A DNA stretch of 64,000 nt, taken from the NCBI RefSeq assembly GCF_000696305.2, contig NZ_AOMT01000025.1, forward strand, positions 23,201 to 87,200, written 5' to 3'. The stretch's first letter is position 1, and each line of letters begins with the position of its first letter. Below the pieces are notes generated by a model. The model did not search any database. It had not been told where the DNA came from and was given only the letters and a program-made list of their open reading frames with translations. The DNA comes from Moraxella bovoculi 237. GTDB lineage: Bacteria > Pseudomonadota > Gammaproteobacteria > Pseudomonadales > Moraxellaceae. Shown here piece after piece: positions 50,116-59,955 of the stretch. The translations under genes were made by a program, and so were the position numbers.

Positions 50116-50428
50116 GTTGCTTTTGTCCAAAGGAATTTATACAAACGCCGCTTGGCATATCACAACTATGTTGCTGTTATTTTACCAAATCTGCTAAGCG
50201 TGCAATAAACCTTTCTATTATACGCTAAATTGACAAAAAATTACAGACTTTTCGGCAAATTAGCTAATAAAAATAAGGTTAAGTGAATGATTTTAATTGT
50301 CTTTTTGAATGACTGAGAAATGATTTGATATTTTTTTAAAAATGTTGCCAAATTTTGTGGGGAATTTGTTAAAATCCTTGAGTAACTCTTGAAATGATTT
50401 ATTGTTAATTTATATTAAAAGGTATGTT
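50116..50428. other. AT-rich gap between the remnant and hisA
   Basis: No gene is seen. The minus strand has a TATAAT (50217-50222), plausibly the nqr operon -10 but without a good -35. The plus strand has TTGCCA (50345-50350) and TAAAAT (50370-50375), a possible hisA promoter with a long 19-base spacer. Confidence 0.35.
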
Positions 50429-51160
50429 ATGTCAATGTTGATTATTCCTGCCATCGACCTAAAAGATGGCAAATGTGTACGTCTAAAACAAGGACGCATG
50501 GAGGATGATACGGTATTTAGCGATGACCCTGTGGCGATGGCGACTCAGTGGGTGGAGCAGGGTGCTAGACGTCTGCACTTGGTGGATTTGAATGGAGCGT
50601 TTGATGGTGTACCTGTTCATAAAGACGTGGTAACAGCAATCGCCAAAGCTTATCCAGATTTGCCCATTCAGCTGGGTGGTGGGGTGCGCAGTTTATCAAC
50701 AATCGAGCATTATTTGTCAGCAGGGCTAAACTACATCATCATCGGCACTAAGGCTTTGGAGGAACCTGGTTTTGTCGATGAGGCGTGTAAGGAATTTCCA
50801 GATGCCATCATTGTGGGCATTGATGCAAGTAACGGCTTTGTGGCGACGCATGGTTGGGCGAATGTTACTGACACTCGTGCCACCGACCTTGCCAAGCGTT
50901 TTGCTGATGCGGGTGTGTCGTCCATTGTTTATACCGACATCGCCAAAGATGGCATGATGGCGGGTGTGAACATCGATGAGACGGTTAATATTGCCAAAGC
51001 GTGTGGACTGCCTGTCATTGCATCAGGCGGCGTTACCAACATGAGCGATGTTGAGCAGCTAAAACCTTATAGTGAATATCTTTTGGGGGCGATTACAGGG
51101 CGTGCCATCTATGAAGGGACGCTTGATTTGGCAGAAGCACAGGCGTATTTGGATCGGTAG
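50429..51160 (+). CDS. hisA: Phosphoribosylformimino-AICAR ribotide isomerase
   Basis: 243 aa TIM-barrel enzyme of histidine synthesis. The N-terminal [19 protein letters not shown] (4-22) carries the first catalytic aspartate, and [15 protein letters not shown] (about 164-178) the second; phosphate loops are LGGGVRS and ASGGVTN. The ATG at 50429 follows AAAAGG; an earlier start would add 9 residues. It stands alone rather than with hisF/hisH, and is followed by a terminator. Confidence 0.96.
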   Translation: MSMLIIPAIDLKDGKCVRLKQGRMEDDTVFSDDPVAMATQWVEQGARRLHLVDLNGAFDGVPVHKDVVTAIAKAYPDLPIQLGGGVRSLSTIEHYLSAGLNYIIIGTKALEEPGFVDEACKEFPDAIIVGIDASNGFVATHGWANVTDTRATDLAKRFADAGVSSIVYTDIAKDGMMAGVNIDETVNIAKACGLPVIASGGVTNMSDVEQLKPYSEYLLGAITGRAIYEGTLDLAEAQAYLDR

Positions 51161-51167
51161 TTGTCAT

Positions 51168-51197
51168 AAAAAAGAGCGAGATGATTCGCTCTTTTTA
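51168..51197. terminator. Terminator after hisA
   Basis: AAAAAGAGCGA (51169-51179) pairs perfectly with TCGCTCTTTTT (51186-51196). Also positioned to end the convergent lipoprotein gene. Confidence 0.88.
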
Positions 51198-51202
51198 TCG
51201 GT

Positions 51203-52438
51203 TTAAAGGTCATGTTGATGACCTAATGTCCAAATCATACCATTGCTAAGCAGTAAATGGATTTTTTTGCCATTGGATAGGGCTTTAATTATCGGTGCTG
51301 GTAACTTGTTGGGCAAAGGCGTAATTTCACTTTCAGTGGTCAGCACGCTTACTTGTCGATGGTTCTTATTGGGAATTGTGGCAAAGCCGTGGCGACCTGC
51401 GACCAAATTAGTGTCGAAACTACCAATGGCATGATTAGAATGACTCTCGGCCAATACTTTTTCATGCAGTTTATTACCAGCTTGTATGTACTCCACCAGT
51501 CGTCCCACCAAGTGCGGCATTTGTATGGCATAAAGTTTGTTCTCAAACACGAAAGGTGATTGCCAGCGATTGTTTGGCAAAGGCGTGCTTTGGGCAATGA
51601 TTTTTAGCTCATCATCTATATTATCAATGATGATTGTGCTTGCCCCATGACCGCGACCTGACATGGTTGTTACTAAGTGATTTCCTTTATCATGGGGTAA
51701 AACCTCCAAGGTGTTCGCTTCGAATACTAACCCCTCAATGGATAAAGGCTTAGCAAGTGGTTTTAAACTGTGTCGCTCTAAAAATTGTACCTGACTTGCT
51801 TCCATGTCATCGCCCAGCACCCCATGCTGATAAGTCGTGTTGTCAGGGTGGGAAAGTACGGCGATATGTCCGTTATCATCACCTGAAAAATCGACCTGTA
51901 TGGGGCGAGCATCTGGCAAAATGGAATCAAAACGAGCAACTGCCTTTACGCCACCATCTAAAACTTCAAGACGAACCAAGCTTGACGAGCCATCATCGTT
52001 GGTTTGTACCACAATGGTGGCAAATGGGAGCATGAGCATGGCAGAATGGGGGGATGGGCGAATGGCTGAACGATAAACTTGCCCATGTTGGATTAGGGTA
52101 AAATAACCATCTTTATCAGCAAAAGCCACTTTGCCAAAACTTGCCACCGGAGTAACGCTTGATGACACGCTGGTAGCGAGTTTGGTGGGCTTGTCAGAGT
52201 GTGGTATTTGCCACAGCTCACCTTTGTCATTGATGAGCATGAGCCAGCCCATATCGTCAAGGGCGATTTGTTTGGCAGGTCCGACTTTTGACAAATCAAG
52301 TTCTTGCAATTCATAAGACTTTTCATGAACGGTGTGTCGCTGTGCGGTGTAATCAGTACTGGGTTTGGCACAGGCAGACAGGCTTGCCCCAAGTAGGGCA
52401 AGGTTTAAGATGAAGGTGAGTTTGAGTGCTGTGATCAT
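51203..52438 (-). CDS. Large lipoprotein of unknown function, propeller-like
   Basis: 411 aa. Signal peptide with lipobox SLSAC, lipidated C23. The mature part is beta-rich, with recurring units of the type 'hydrophobic strand, G/D-rich turn, W or L strand' (for example GWLMLINDKGELWQIP near 64-79 and KIHLLLSNGMIWTLG near the end), which suggests a beta-propeller. No metal or catalytic motif recognised. Single gene, converging on hisA. Function cannot be stated. Confidence 0.6.
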   Translation of the reverse strand: MITALKLTFILNLALLGASLSACAKPSTDYTAQRHTVHEKSYELQELDLSKVGPAKQIALDDMGWLMLINDKGELWQIPHSDKPTKLATSVSSSVTPVASFGKVAFADKDGYFTLIQHGQVYRSAIRPSPHSAMLMLPFATIVVQTNDDGSSSLVRLEVLDGGVKAVARFDSILPDARPIQVDFSGDDNGHIAVLSHPDNTTYQHGVLGDDMEASQVQFLERHSLKPLAKPLSIEGLVFEANTLEVLPHDKGNHLVTTMSGRGHGASTIIIDNIDDELKIIAQSTPLPNNRWQSPFVFENKLYAIQMPHLVGRLVEYIQAGNKLHEKVLAESHSNHAIGSFDTNLVAGRHGFATIPNKNHRQVSVLTTESEITPLPNKLPAPIIKALSNGKKIHLLLSNGMIWTLGHQHDL

Positions 52439-52618
52439 AAATTAAGCGATTGGTTAAAAATTTTGAATATTGTGCGTGATTTGATTGAGATGAAACCCTG
52501 TAAATAACTTATTGATGAATATGATTTAATAAAGACTGTGAAGCAAAAAATTGGATATGGCGGTTCGCCATAACGCATAAAGATTGACCTTGGTTACAAA
52601 TGCTTGATTTACTTGCGG

Positions 52619-54850
52619 TTATTTACTCCTCTTACCCTTAGTCTTGTTAGGTGTTTCGTCCAATTTTTCTACCAATGCAAAATCTACCTGTAATAAATCC
52701 ATATTCACGCCAGCGACTTGAATCAAAAGCTGTTCGCCCAGTTTAAAGATGCTGCCACGCTCACCCATCAACGCTTGCTCTCGCTCATCGTATTCAAAAT
52801 ATTCTTGACCAAGGTTAGATATGTGAATCAAACCATCAATGAACAAATCATTGAGTGTGATGAACAATCCAAAATTTGTTACGGTGGTGATTGTCCCTGC
52901 GAACTTTTCGCCTAGATGCCTTTGCATGTAATGACATTTAAGCCAAGTCTCAACATGTCGGCTTGCCTCTTCAGCACGACGCTCTGTGGTGGAAGTTTGC
53001 TCGCCTGCTTCTTCCAAATTCTTATAAACTTGCTGCACACTTTTTTGATCAGTAATCTTATCTTTGATGGCGCGGTGCAGCATCAAATCAGGATAACGGC
53101 GGATTGGACTTGTGAAATGACTGTATTCGTCATATGCCAAGCCAAAATGACCGATATTATCAGGGCTGTAATTTGCCTGCATCATTGAACGCAGCAGCAT
53201 TGAGTGAATACTTTGGGTGTCTGCTCTTCCTTCAGTTGCCTTGATGATGCGTTGATAGTCAGTATGGGTTGGGTTCTCGGTTGGGAAGGATAAACCAAAC
53301 GATTTGACATATTCAGCCAGTTTGCTTGACTTTTCATCTGATGGCTTGTCATGATTGCGATATAAGACAGGCAGTTCATGTTTGAGAGAAAAATTGGCAG
53401 CACAAGTATTGGCAAGTAGCATCATCTCTTCAATGAGTTTGTGAGCATCACCTCGAGTGCGTTTTTTGATGTCTTTGATGTCGCCATCTTCGCCAAAGAC
53501 GATGTAACTCTCCGCCGTCTCAAATGCCATTGCCGCACGCTCTTCACGTCTTTTGTCAAGAATTTGATAAAGCTGATACAAGGTATCTACCGATTTGTAC
53601 ACGTCAGGATTTTTAACCAAATCATCAGGCAGAGTTTCATTCGTAGGGTCGTCAAGATAGGCGTTTACTTGGTTATAAGTCAGGCGAGCCTGTGAGTGCA
53701 TGACCGCAGGGTAGAACTCATAGCCTGTAACCTTGCCCAAACGAGACAGCTTAATATCCGCCACCATACAGAGCCGATTTACTTTTGGGTTAAGGGAGCA
53801 TAGTTCGTTGGATAACGCCTCTGGCAACATGGGTATGACACGGTGTGGAAAATAGACACTCGTGCCACGCTCATAAGCTTCTAAGTCAAGCGGGCTATGG
53901 GGCGTGACATAGTGACTGACATCAGCGATTGCAACCACCAATCGATAATTCCCCCCTGTGCGTTTACAAGCATATACCGCATCATCGAAATCTCGAGAAT
54001 CCTCTCCGTCAATCGTAATTAACGGCAATGAGCGTAAATCCACACGCCCTTTAAAGTCTACTTCGGTCGGTTCGCTGTACTTATTGACCTGTTTAAGGAC
54101 GGCTTGGCTGAATTCATGGGGGATGCCGTGATTTAAAAGGGTGGTTTCAATGATGAGTTCACGGTCATTAAGATTGGTTAAAATCTCTGTGATTTTACCA
54201 GTGGCGTATTCTTGATAAGTTGGCATATCAATGATGGCGACTTTGACGCTATCGCCCACGCCCGCCCCATGATGAGCCACGTCATCATCGCTTAGGGTAA
54301 TAGGCTGATGAGCATTCGCCCCTGACAGACGCACAAAATAGCCCTCATCATCGCTGTCAATCACGCCCACAAACTCAGTGCTGGCACGGTGTAGCACGGT
54401 TTGAATACGGGCTTCGGGCTTGCCACGAAACTCGGTGGCGACCGCTTCTACCGTATCACCATCAAAGACCACTCGCATTTGCTTTTCGTGAATAAATAGG
54501 TCGGACATATCGTCAAGCACGACAAAGCCAAAGCCCTTGGCATTTGCCGACACCTTGCCTGTTACGGTGGTCGGCAGGGGGGCAATGCTAAAATGAATGC
54601 CGTCTGTGCGTTCTAATTGGTTGTCTCTTAGCATGGCTTTTAGGCGGTTGGTTAGGGCAAAAAATCGCTCATCATCGCCCAAAATCTCAAAATGCAGTCC
54701 CAAACTCTCCGCTGTGGCAGGTTTGCTGTCATTGTTCATTTGGGCGACAGTTTGTAGGATAAGCAGGCGTGAGGGAATGGGGTTTTGGTATTTATTGGCT
54801 TCATCGGTGGCGTTGGGGTCGTTCCACGTTGGTGTTTTTTTCTTTGACAT
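52619..54850 (-). CDS. rnr: Ribonuclease R
   Basis: 743 aa 3'-5' exoribonuclease able to degrade structured RNA. A winged-helix-like N-terminus is followed by cold-shock/OB domains (about 75-230). The RNB domain carries ITIDGEDSRDFDDAVYA (about 274-290), whose aspartates bind the catalytic Mg2+. A C-terminal S1 domain (GTITTVTNFGLFITLND near 651-667) ends in a short basic tail shorter than that of E. coli RNase R (813 aa). Single gene; trmH/rlmB, a frequent neighbour, is not beside it. Confidence 0.94.
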   Translation of the reverse strand: MSKKKTPTWNDPNATDEANKYQNPIPSRLLILQTVAQMNNDSKPATAESLGLHFEILGDDERFFALTNRLKAMLRDNQLERTDGIHFSIAPLPTTVTGKVSANAKGFGFVVLDDMSDLFIHEKQMRVVFDGDTVEAVATEFRGKPEARIQTVLHRASTEFVGVIDSDDEGYFVRLSGANAHQPITLSDDDVAHHGAGVGDSVKVAIIDMPTYQEYATGKITEILTNLNDRELIIETTLLNHGIPHEFSQAVLKQVNKYSEPTEVDFKGRVDLRSLPLITIDGEDSRDFDDAVYACKRTGGNYRLVVAIADVSHYVTPHSPLDLEAYERGTSVYFPHRVIPMLPEALSNELCSLNPKVNRLCMVADIKLSRLGKVTGYEFYPAVMHSQARLTYNQVNAYLDDPTNETLPDDLVKNPDVYKSVDTLYQLYQILDKRREERAAMAFETAESYIVFGEDGDIKDIKKRTRGDAHKLIEEMMLLANTCAANFSLKHELPVLYRNHDKPSDEKSSKLAEYVKSFGLSFPTENPTHTDYQRIIKATEGRADTQSIHSMLLRSMMQANYSPDNIGHFGLAYDEYSHFTSPIRRYPDLMLHRAIKDKITDQKSVQQVYKNLEEAGEQTSTTERRAEEASRHVETWLKCHYMQRHLGEKFAGTITTVTNFGLFITLNDLFIDGLIHISNLGQEYFEYDEREQALMGERGSIFKLGEQLLIQVAGVNMDLLQVDFALVEKLDETPNKTKGKRSK

Positions 54851-54943
54851 AAGTATTCTCTATATTCTCTTCAAAATTATATAAACTATCGTTCAATCTA
54901 GGTTATCATATCACATTTGTTGATGATTTTTGGGTGAAATTTT

Positions 54944-55405
54944 ATGAATGTTTCGTTAATAGAAGGCAGTTTGGTTGCTAAATATTATTTGGAGAAACTG
55001 GCGCGTCTAGAGTCCGAATTATTCAATGATGCTTGGGATGTGCTGGCGATTTCTTCGGTGTTATCTGGGTTTGGTGCTGGAGTGATTGTGGTCGAATCTG
55101 ATCAAGAGGTTCTAGGCTATTGTATCTATCAGGCGGTATTTGAAGTCGCGGAGATCTTACGCATTGCTACAGCTAAGCATTGTCAAAAAAACGGCATTGG
55201 AAGTTTAATTTTAAATCATCTTGCCCGTCATTGTATCGAAAAACAAGCAGAGAGAATTTTGCTTGAGGTACGAGCGGATAATCTTGCAGCGATTGCGTTA
55301 TATAAAAAATTCGATTTTCATCAAATTGACACAAGAGCCAGCTACTATCAGGACAAAAAAACGCACCAAAAAATTGATGCGTTAATTTTCCAAAAATTGC
55401 TTTAG
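54944..55405 (+). CDS. rimI: Ribosomal-protein-S18-alanine N-acetyltransferase
   Basis: 153 aa GNAT-fold enzyme acetylating the N-terminus of ribosomal protein S18. Motifs are EILRIATAKHCQKNGIGSLIL (in pieces, about 70-90), the acetyl-CoA loop with Q/R-x-x-G-x-G/A written as QKNGIG, and ILLEVRADNLAAIALYKKFDF (about 105-125), the RimI signature. It often follows tsaB; here it is alone. The 3' end includes an AACGCA/TGCGTT repeat that could help termination. Confidence 0.85.
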   Translation: MNVSLIEGSLVAKYYLEKLARLESELFNDAWDVLAISSVLSGFGAGVIVVESDQEVLGYCIYQAVFEVAEILRIATAKHCQKNGIGSLILNHLARHCIEKQAERILLEVRADNLAAIALYKKFDFHQIDTRASYYQDKKTHQKIDALIFQKLL

Positions 55406-55412
55406 GGCTTGC

Positions 55413-55949
55413 TTAACAGCCATCATCAACAATAAGTATGGTGGTTTTGCCAACTCTTTTAAATCGTGCTATGTGACTTGGATCGCCGCAGATATCCCCT
55501 TCATATCTAAACTTGACCTTCTTAACTAGAGAGTTGTGCTGAGAGAGGGTCATGGGCGCAAACGTAGCATAAAAAGAGGTACCGTCACATTCGTAGCAGT
55601 ATAGATCATAGTTAAGGTTTTTTAGGGGATAGCCGTATAAGGTGGCATTCTTTAACGGAATGATGCCTTTTAATATCGGCCTCTCGTCTTCTTTACCCTT
55701 GATGAACTTCGCAGGCATCATGTCTTTTCGATAGGGCTTTGGAATAGAAGTATAGGTGCCTTGTCTGGCTTCTTTGGTTAGAGGATTGGGTTTGGGGGTG
55801 TCTTCAAAGATGCTTTGTCTTATCGCCCATGTTCTGTCATTATCATTGTCGTTTTTGCCCACTTGTAAATGTTCAAAGACAGGCGTCTAATCAGCTGCTT
55901 GCGATGATGTGGCGGCAGCCAAAGCCACCAATAAAAGATAATTTTTCAT
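55413..55949 (-). pseudogene. Secreted protein interrupted by an amber codon after its signal peptide
   Basis: The frame opens at ATG 55949 with a clear signal peptide MKNYLLLVALAAATSSQAAD. It meets TAG at 55887-55889 and continues in the same frame with TPVFEHLQVGKNDNDN to the stop at 55413, total about 178 codons. The stop falls right after the predicted cleavage site (SQA-AD). The remaining 149-residue part from a GTG has no signal of its own, so it would stay in the cytoplasm if made. Two cysteines in the body (CYECD) plus CGDPS and a final C suggest a disulphide-bonded exported protein. Family not recognised. Confidence 0.7.
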
Positions 55950-55970
55950 GATAATCCTTGCTCATTAAAT

Positions 55971-56001
55971 AAAAAAGTAGCTCATGCTGATGAGCTACTT
56001 T
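55971..56001 (-). terminator. Terminator after infC
   Basis: AAAGTAGCTCAT (55974-55985) pairs perfectly with ATGAGCTACTTT (55990-56001). On the minus strand it is followed by six T, 8 bases after the infC stop. Confidence 0.9.
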
Positions 56002-56008
56002 AGATAAA

Positions 56009-56530
56009 TTATTTTTTCTTGGCTGGGCCTAGTAACATGCCCATTTGACGACCTTCAACCTTTGGTGCTTGTTCAACACTTGCAATCTCTTCAGTGTCTT
56101 GAATGATGCGCTCAAGCTGTGCTTTACCGATCTCTTGGTGAGCCATCTCACGTCCGCGGAAACGGATAGAAACTTTAACTTTATCCTTGTCTTCCAAGAA
56201 CTCAAAGATTTTGCGAAGTTTAACTTGATAGTCAGCTTCTTCTGTGCCAGGGCGAAGTTTGATTTCTTTAACTTGCGTCTGTTTTTGGTTCTTTTTGGCT
56301 TCTTTTGCTTTTTGTTTTTGGTCGTACAAGTAGCGCTTGTAGTCCATGATTTTGCAAACAGGCGGCTTGGCATCAGCAACGATTTCTACCAAATCAAGAT
56401 TAGCGTCACCGGCAGCTTGTAAGGCATCTGCCAAACTAACTACTCCAAGTTGTTCGCCGTCTTCTTTGACCAGACGGACTTCTTTAGCGCGAATCTCTTC
56501 ATTCACATTTAAGCGGTTGGACGGTTTAAT
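56009..56530 (-). CDS. infC: Translation initiation factor IF-3, probable AUU start
   Basis: 173 aa if started at ATT 56530. It binds the 30S subunit and checks start codons. The N-domain reads [21 protein letters not shown], the linker [21 protein letters not shown] (in pieces) and the C-domain [13 protein letters not shown]. Start choice: GGAG (56539-56542 on this strand) is 8 bases before ATT 56530-56528; an in-frame TGA at 56536-56534 rules out anything further upstream; the only ATG nearby is out of frame and 1 base from the GGAG. A GTG at 56506 is possible but lacks a ribosome site. E. coli infC also uses AUU, for autoregulation. It follows thrS; rpmI/rplT do not follow. Confidence 0.93.
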   Translation of the reverse strand: MKPSNRLNVNEEIRAKEVRLVKEDGEQLGVVSLADALQAAGDANLDLVEIVADAKPPVCKIMDYKRYLYDQKQKAKEAKKNQKQTQVKEIKLRPGTEEADYQVKLRKIFEFLEDKDKVKVSIRFRGREMAHQEIGKAQLERIIQDTEEIASVEQAPKVEGRQMGMLLGPAKKK

Positions 56531-56601
56531 GGGTCATACTCCAAATAAAAGATAATTTTGTATTCTACTTAAAAAGTGTGTGGATTTCAAGGGGTGTATT
56601 A

Positions 56602-56634
56602 ATAAAACCCATTCGGTTTCTTGAATGGGTTTTT
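56602..56634 (-). terminator. Terminator-like hairpin between thrS and infC
   Basis: AAAACCCATTC (56604-56614) pairs with GAATGGGTTTT (56623-56633), with T-rich sequence beyond it on the minus strand. It lies right after the thrS stop, so infC may be partly or wholly uncoupled from thrS. Confidence 0.8.
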
Positions 56635-56637
56635 AGA

Positions 56638-58566
56638 TTACTCAGCCTTAGCTTCAACTCTGCCTCTTAAGGCAATCACGCCTTCAAGGTGTTTGATGAA
56701 GTCTGTCACGCTCATGCTACCTAGGTTCTCGCCTTCGCGGGTACGCACATTAACCGTGCCAGTTTCAACTTCTTTGCCGCCAAGCACCAGCATGAATGGA
56801 ATGCGTTCTAGAGTGCGTTCACGAATCTTAAAGCCGATTTTCTCGTTACGAAGGTCGCTTACCGCACGGAATCCTGCCGCTTTAAGCTCATCTACGACGC
56901 TCTCACAGGCTTTGGCTTGCTTGTCGGTGATGTTCATCACGACTGCCTGAGTAGGTGCAAGCCATGCTGGGAACCAACCTGCATAATGCTCTATCAAGAT
57001 ACCAATGAAACGCTCGAACGAACCTAGGATAGCGCGGTGCAGCATGACAGGGCGTTCACGCTCACCTTGTTCATTGATGAACTCGGCATCTAGGCGTTCA
57101 GGCAAATTAAAGTCAAGCTGTAGCGTGCCACATTGCCATTCGCGATTTAGGCAGTCTTTTAGGGTGAATTCGATTTTTGGGCCATAGAAAGCGCCTTCGC
57201 CTTCTTGTAATTCCCATTCAAGTCCTGCAGCGTCTAGCGCATCACCAAGGTCTTTTTCTGCCAGATCCCAAAGCTCATCAGAACCGACGCGTTTCTCTGG
57301 ACGAGTGGAGAGTTTCATTAGGATATTGTCAAAGCCGAAGTCCTTATAGACGTTCAAAGTCATCTTGATGAAATCAAGAGCTTCGGTGCGAATTTGGGCA
57401 TTGGTACAGAAGATGTGCGCATCGTCTTGGGTGAAGCCGCGCACACGCATGATGCCATGCAATGCACCAGATGGTTCATTGCGGTGGCATGAGCCAAACT
57501 CGGCAAGGCGTAGAGGTAGATCACGATAAGATTTCAAACCTTGATTAAATACCTGTACGTGACATGGGCAGTTCATCGGCTTGATGGCGTAATCACGGTT
57601 CTCTGATGCAGTGGTGAACATGTTTTCTGCATAGTTTTCCCAGTGGCCAGACTTCTCCCATAGGCTTCTGTCCACGACTTGTGGGGTTTTGATCTCAAGG
57701 TAGCCGTGGTCTTGTTGAACTTTACGCATGTACTGCTCAAGCACTTGCCAAATGGTCCAGCCGTTCGGGTGCCAGAACACCATGCCAGGTGCTTGTTCTT
57801 GTAGATGGAACAGACCCAGCTGCTTACCGATTTTACGGTGATCGCGTTTTTCGGCTTCTTCGATGCGTTCAATATAGGCTTTAAGTTCTTTTTTGTCCGC
57901 CCATGCGGTGCCATAGATGCGCTGTAATTGTTCATTCTTGGCATCGCCGCGCCAATATGCGCCACTCATCTTGGTAAGTTTGAATGCTTTTAGGAATCGA
58001 GTGTTTGGCACGTGTGGGCCGCGGCACATGTCGATGTATTCTTGATGATAGTACAGACCCATGTGTGTCTCATCGGGCATGTCTTCTACTAGGCGAAGCT
58101 TGTAGGTTTCATCGCGTTCAGAGAAGGTTTTGATGACTTCATCTCTTGGGGTTATTTTTTTGATGACGTCATAATCTTGGTCGATGAGCGTCTTCATGCG
58201 TGCTTCGATGGCTTGCATGTCTTCAGGTGTAAAAGGGCACTCACTGTAGATGTCATAATAAAAGCCATCTTCAATGACAGGGCCGATGACCATTTTTACT
58301 TCAGGATATAACTGCTTAACAGCGTGACCTAGAAGGTGAGCGCATGAGTGGCGAATGATTTCAACCCCTTCAGCATCTTTAGCGGTGATGATTTGTACGG
58401 TCGCGTCCGTCGTGATCGGATCGCTTGCGTCCACTAATTTGCCATTAACACGCCCTGCGATGGTGGCTTTGGCAAGCCCTGCACCGATGTTTTGAGCGAT
58501 TTGCATGACAGTAGTTTCACCGTCAAACTCTCTGACGCTGCCGTCAGGTAGGGTAATTGCAACCAT
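56638..58566 (-). CDS. thrS: Threonyl-tRNA synthetase
   Basis: 642 aa class II synthetase, the same length as E. coli ThrRS. It begins with the TGS domain ([18 protein letters not shown]). The editing domain holds the zinc-type motif [17 protein letters not shown] (72-88). Class II motifs are [15 protein letters not shown], the zinc-binding cysteine in [10 protein letters not shown], and [10 protein letters not shown]. The C-terminal anticodon domain includes [13 protein letters not shown]. No transposition or truncation. infC follows on the same strand after a hairpin. Confidence 0.97.
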   Translation of the reverse strand: MVAITLPDGSVREFDGETTVMQIAQNIGAGLAKATIAGRVNGKLVDASDPITTDATVQIITAKDAEGVEIIRHSCAHLLGHAVKQLYPEVKMVIGPVIEDGFYYDIYSECPFTPEDMQAIEARMKTLIDQDYDVIKKITPRDEVIKTFSERDETYKLRLVEDMPDETHMGLYYHQEYIDMCRGPHVPNTRFLKAFKLTKMSGAYWRGDAKNEQLQRIYGTAWADKKELKAYIERIEEAEKRDHRKIGKQLGLFHLQEQAPGMVFWHPNGWTIWQVLEQYMRKVQQDHGYLEIKTPQVVDRSLWEKSGHWENYAENMFTTASENRDYAIKPMNCPCHVQVFNQGLKSYRDLPLRLAEFGSCHRNEPSGALHGIMRVRGFTQDDAHIFCTNAQIRTEALDFIKMTLNVYKDFGFDNILMKLSTRPEKRVGSDELWDLAEKDLGDALDAAGLEWELQEGEGAFYGPKIEFTLKDCLNREWQCGTLQLDFNLPERLDAEFINEQGERERPVMLHRAILGSFERFIGILIEHYAGWFPAWLAPTQAVVMNITDKQAKACESVVDELKAAGFRAVSDLRNEKIGFKIRERTLERIPFMLVLGGKEVETGTVNVRTREGENLGSMSVTDFIKHLEGVIALRGRVEAKAE

Positions 58567-58784
58567 AAAATTTCCTAAATAATAGTCAGGCTAAAATAAT
58601 AAAAACATTTTATTATATCAAAATTTATGCCCAACACCAAGATAACTGACATTGATTTAAAAAATTGTACTCAATCTTTATGTATTAAATGACCGCCAAT
58701 CATTTACAATCGGTGTGCTTTTTTGTATGATGCGCATTATAACCATGATAATTCAATGGGTATGATGTATTAATATAAAGTAAC
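58567..58784. other. Intergenic gap between thrS and the sit operon
   Basis: AT-rich with no reading frame of note. It presumably holds the thrS promoter on the minus strand, but I cannot point to a clear one. No T-box or other structured leader is evident. Confidence 0.3.
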
Positions 58785-58820
58785 TTGACAGCGTTTATTA
58801 TAATGAGTATCATTATCATT
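58785..58820 (+). promoter_or_regulatory. Promoter and Fur/Mur-type box of the sit operon
   Basis: TTGACA (58785-58790), a 17-base spacer and TATCAT (58808-58813). Over the -10 lies TTATAATGAGTATCATTATCATT (58798-58820; 23 bases read as TTATAATGAGT and ATCATTATCATT), with repeated AAT/ATC units matching most of the Fur-box consensus GATAATGATAATCATTATC. Suits repression by iron or manganese. Confidence 0.7.
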
Positions 58821-58930
58821 TTATAGTTGAGTGAGTTTTTCGGTTAATATTTTAAATCTTATGCTCAGTTGCTATTATTAAACCATTGTTGGTTATTGTA
58901 TTCTTGAATTTTATTTTAATGGATGTGGTT

Positions 58931-59866
58931 ATGAAAATTTTTAAAACTTTGGCAGTGTGCTTTGGGCTTTGCGCTGCTTTGACGGCGTGTGATAAGCCTT
59001 CTGATGAAGTGGTATCTGCGCAGACTTCAGCCGACAAAATGACGGTGGTAACGACCTTTACCATTATTGAAGACATTGCCCAAAATGTCGCAGGGGACGC
59101 AGCAGACGTTCATTCCATTACCAAAGCAGGGGCGGAGATTCATGACTATGAGCCGACCCCAAAGGACATTGCTAAGGTCAAAGAAGCCGATTTGATTTTG
59201 TACAACGGCATGAATTTGGAGCGTTGGTTTGAAAAATTCTATGCTGATGCCAAAGATACCCCTGCGGTGGTGGTAACGGACGGTATCACGCCCATACCGA
59301 TTAAGGCAGGCTCATATAAGGATTTGCCAAATCCGCACGCTTGGATGTCCACGTCTAACGCCCTGATTTATGTGGAAAATATCAAAAACGCATTCATCAA
59401 ACACGACCCAAAAAACAAAGACGTGTACATCAAAAATGCCGAGGAATACGCCCAAAAAATTAAAGCCATGGACGAGCCACTTCGTGCCAAACTTGCCCAA
59501 ATCCCTGAAAATGAGCGTTGGCTGGTTACCTCAGAAGGGGCATTTAGCTACCTTGCCAAAGATTATGGGCTAAAAGAAGCCTATCTGTGGGACATTAACG
59601 CCGAGCAACAAGGCACGCCCCAGCAGGTCAAGGCTCTGATTGACACGGTTAAAGCCAACAAAATCCCTGTGGTATTTAGCGAAAGCACCGTTTCGGACAA
59701 ACCTGCCAAACAAGTCGCCAAAGAGGCAGGGGCGTATTATGGCGGTGTCTTGTATGTGGACAGCCTAAGCGAAAAAGACGGGGCGGTGCCAACGTATCTT
59801 GACTTACTTAATGTAACGGCAAGTACGGTGGTTAAAGGGTTTGAAGACGCAAAAGCTCAAAAATAA
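58931..59866 (+). CDS. sitA: Mn/Fe-binding lipoprotein of a SitABCD-type ABC transporter
   Basis: 311 aa cluster A-I metal-binding protein. Lipoprotein signal MKIFKTLAVCFGLCAALTAC (C20). Metal ligands of the family appear as H in AEIHDYEPTP (about 70), H in NPHAWMST (about 137), E in TSEGAFSYLAK (about 203) and D in the last lobe; the His-His-Glu-Asp set fits manganese/iron rather than zinc proteins, which use a third histidine. The ATG at 58931 begins the signal peptide. It lies behind a Fur-like promoter and leads a four-gene operon with two permeases, as in SitABCD/YfeABCD. Confidence 0.88.
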   Translation: MKIFKTLAVCFGLCAALTACDKPSDEVVSAQTSADKMTVVTTFTIIEDIAQNVAGDAADVHSITKAGAEIHDYEPTPKDIAKVKEADLILYNGMNLERWFEKFYADAKDTPAVVVTDGITPIPIKAGSYKDLPNPHAWMSTSNALIYVENIKNAFIKHDPKNKDVYIKNAEEYAQKIKAMDEPLRAKLAQIPENERWLVTSEGAFSYLAKDYGLKEAYLWDINAEQQGTPQQVKALIDTVKANKIPVVFSESTVSDKPAKQVAKEAGAYYGGVLYVDSLSEKDGAVPTYLDLLNVTASTVVKGFEDAKAQK

Positions 59867-59955
59867 TTGACAAGGCGATTTGGCAAGATAAAATACGGTA
59901 TCTTGCCAAATTTTTGATTTAAAAAATATGGGAATATAGTGTTTATAAATTAGGC

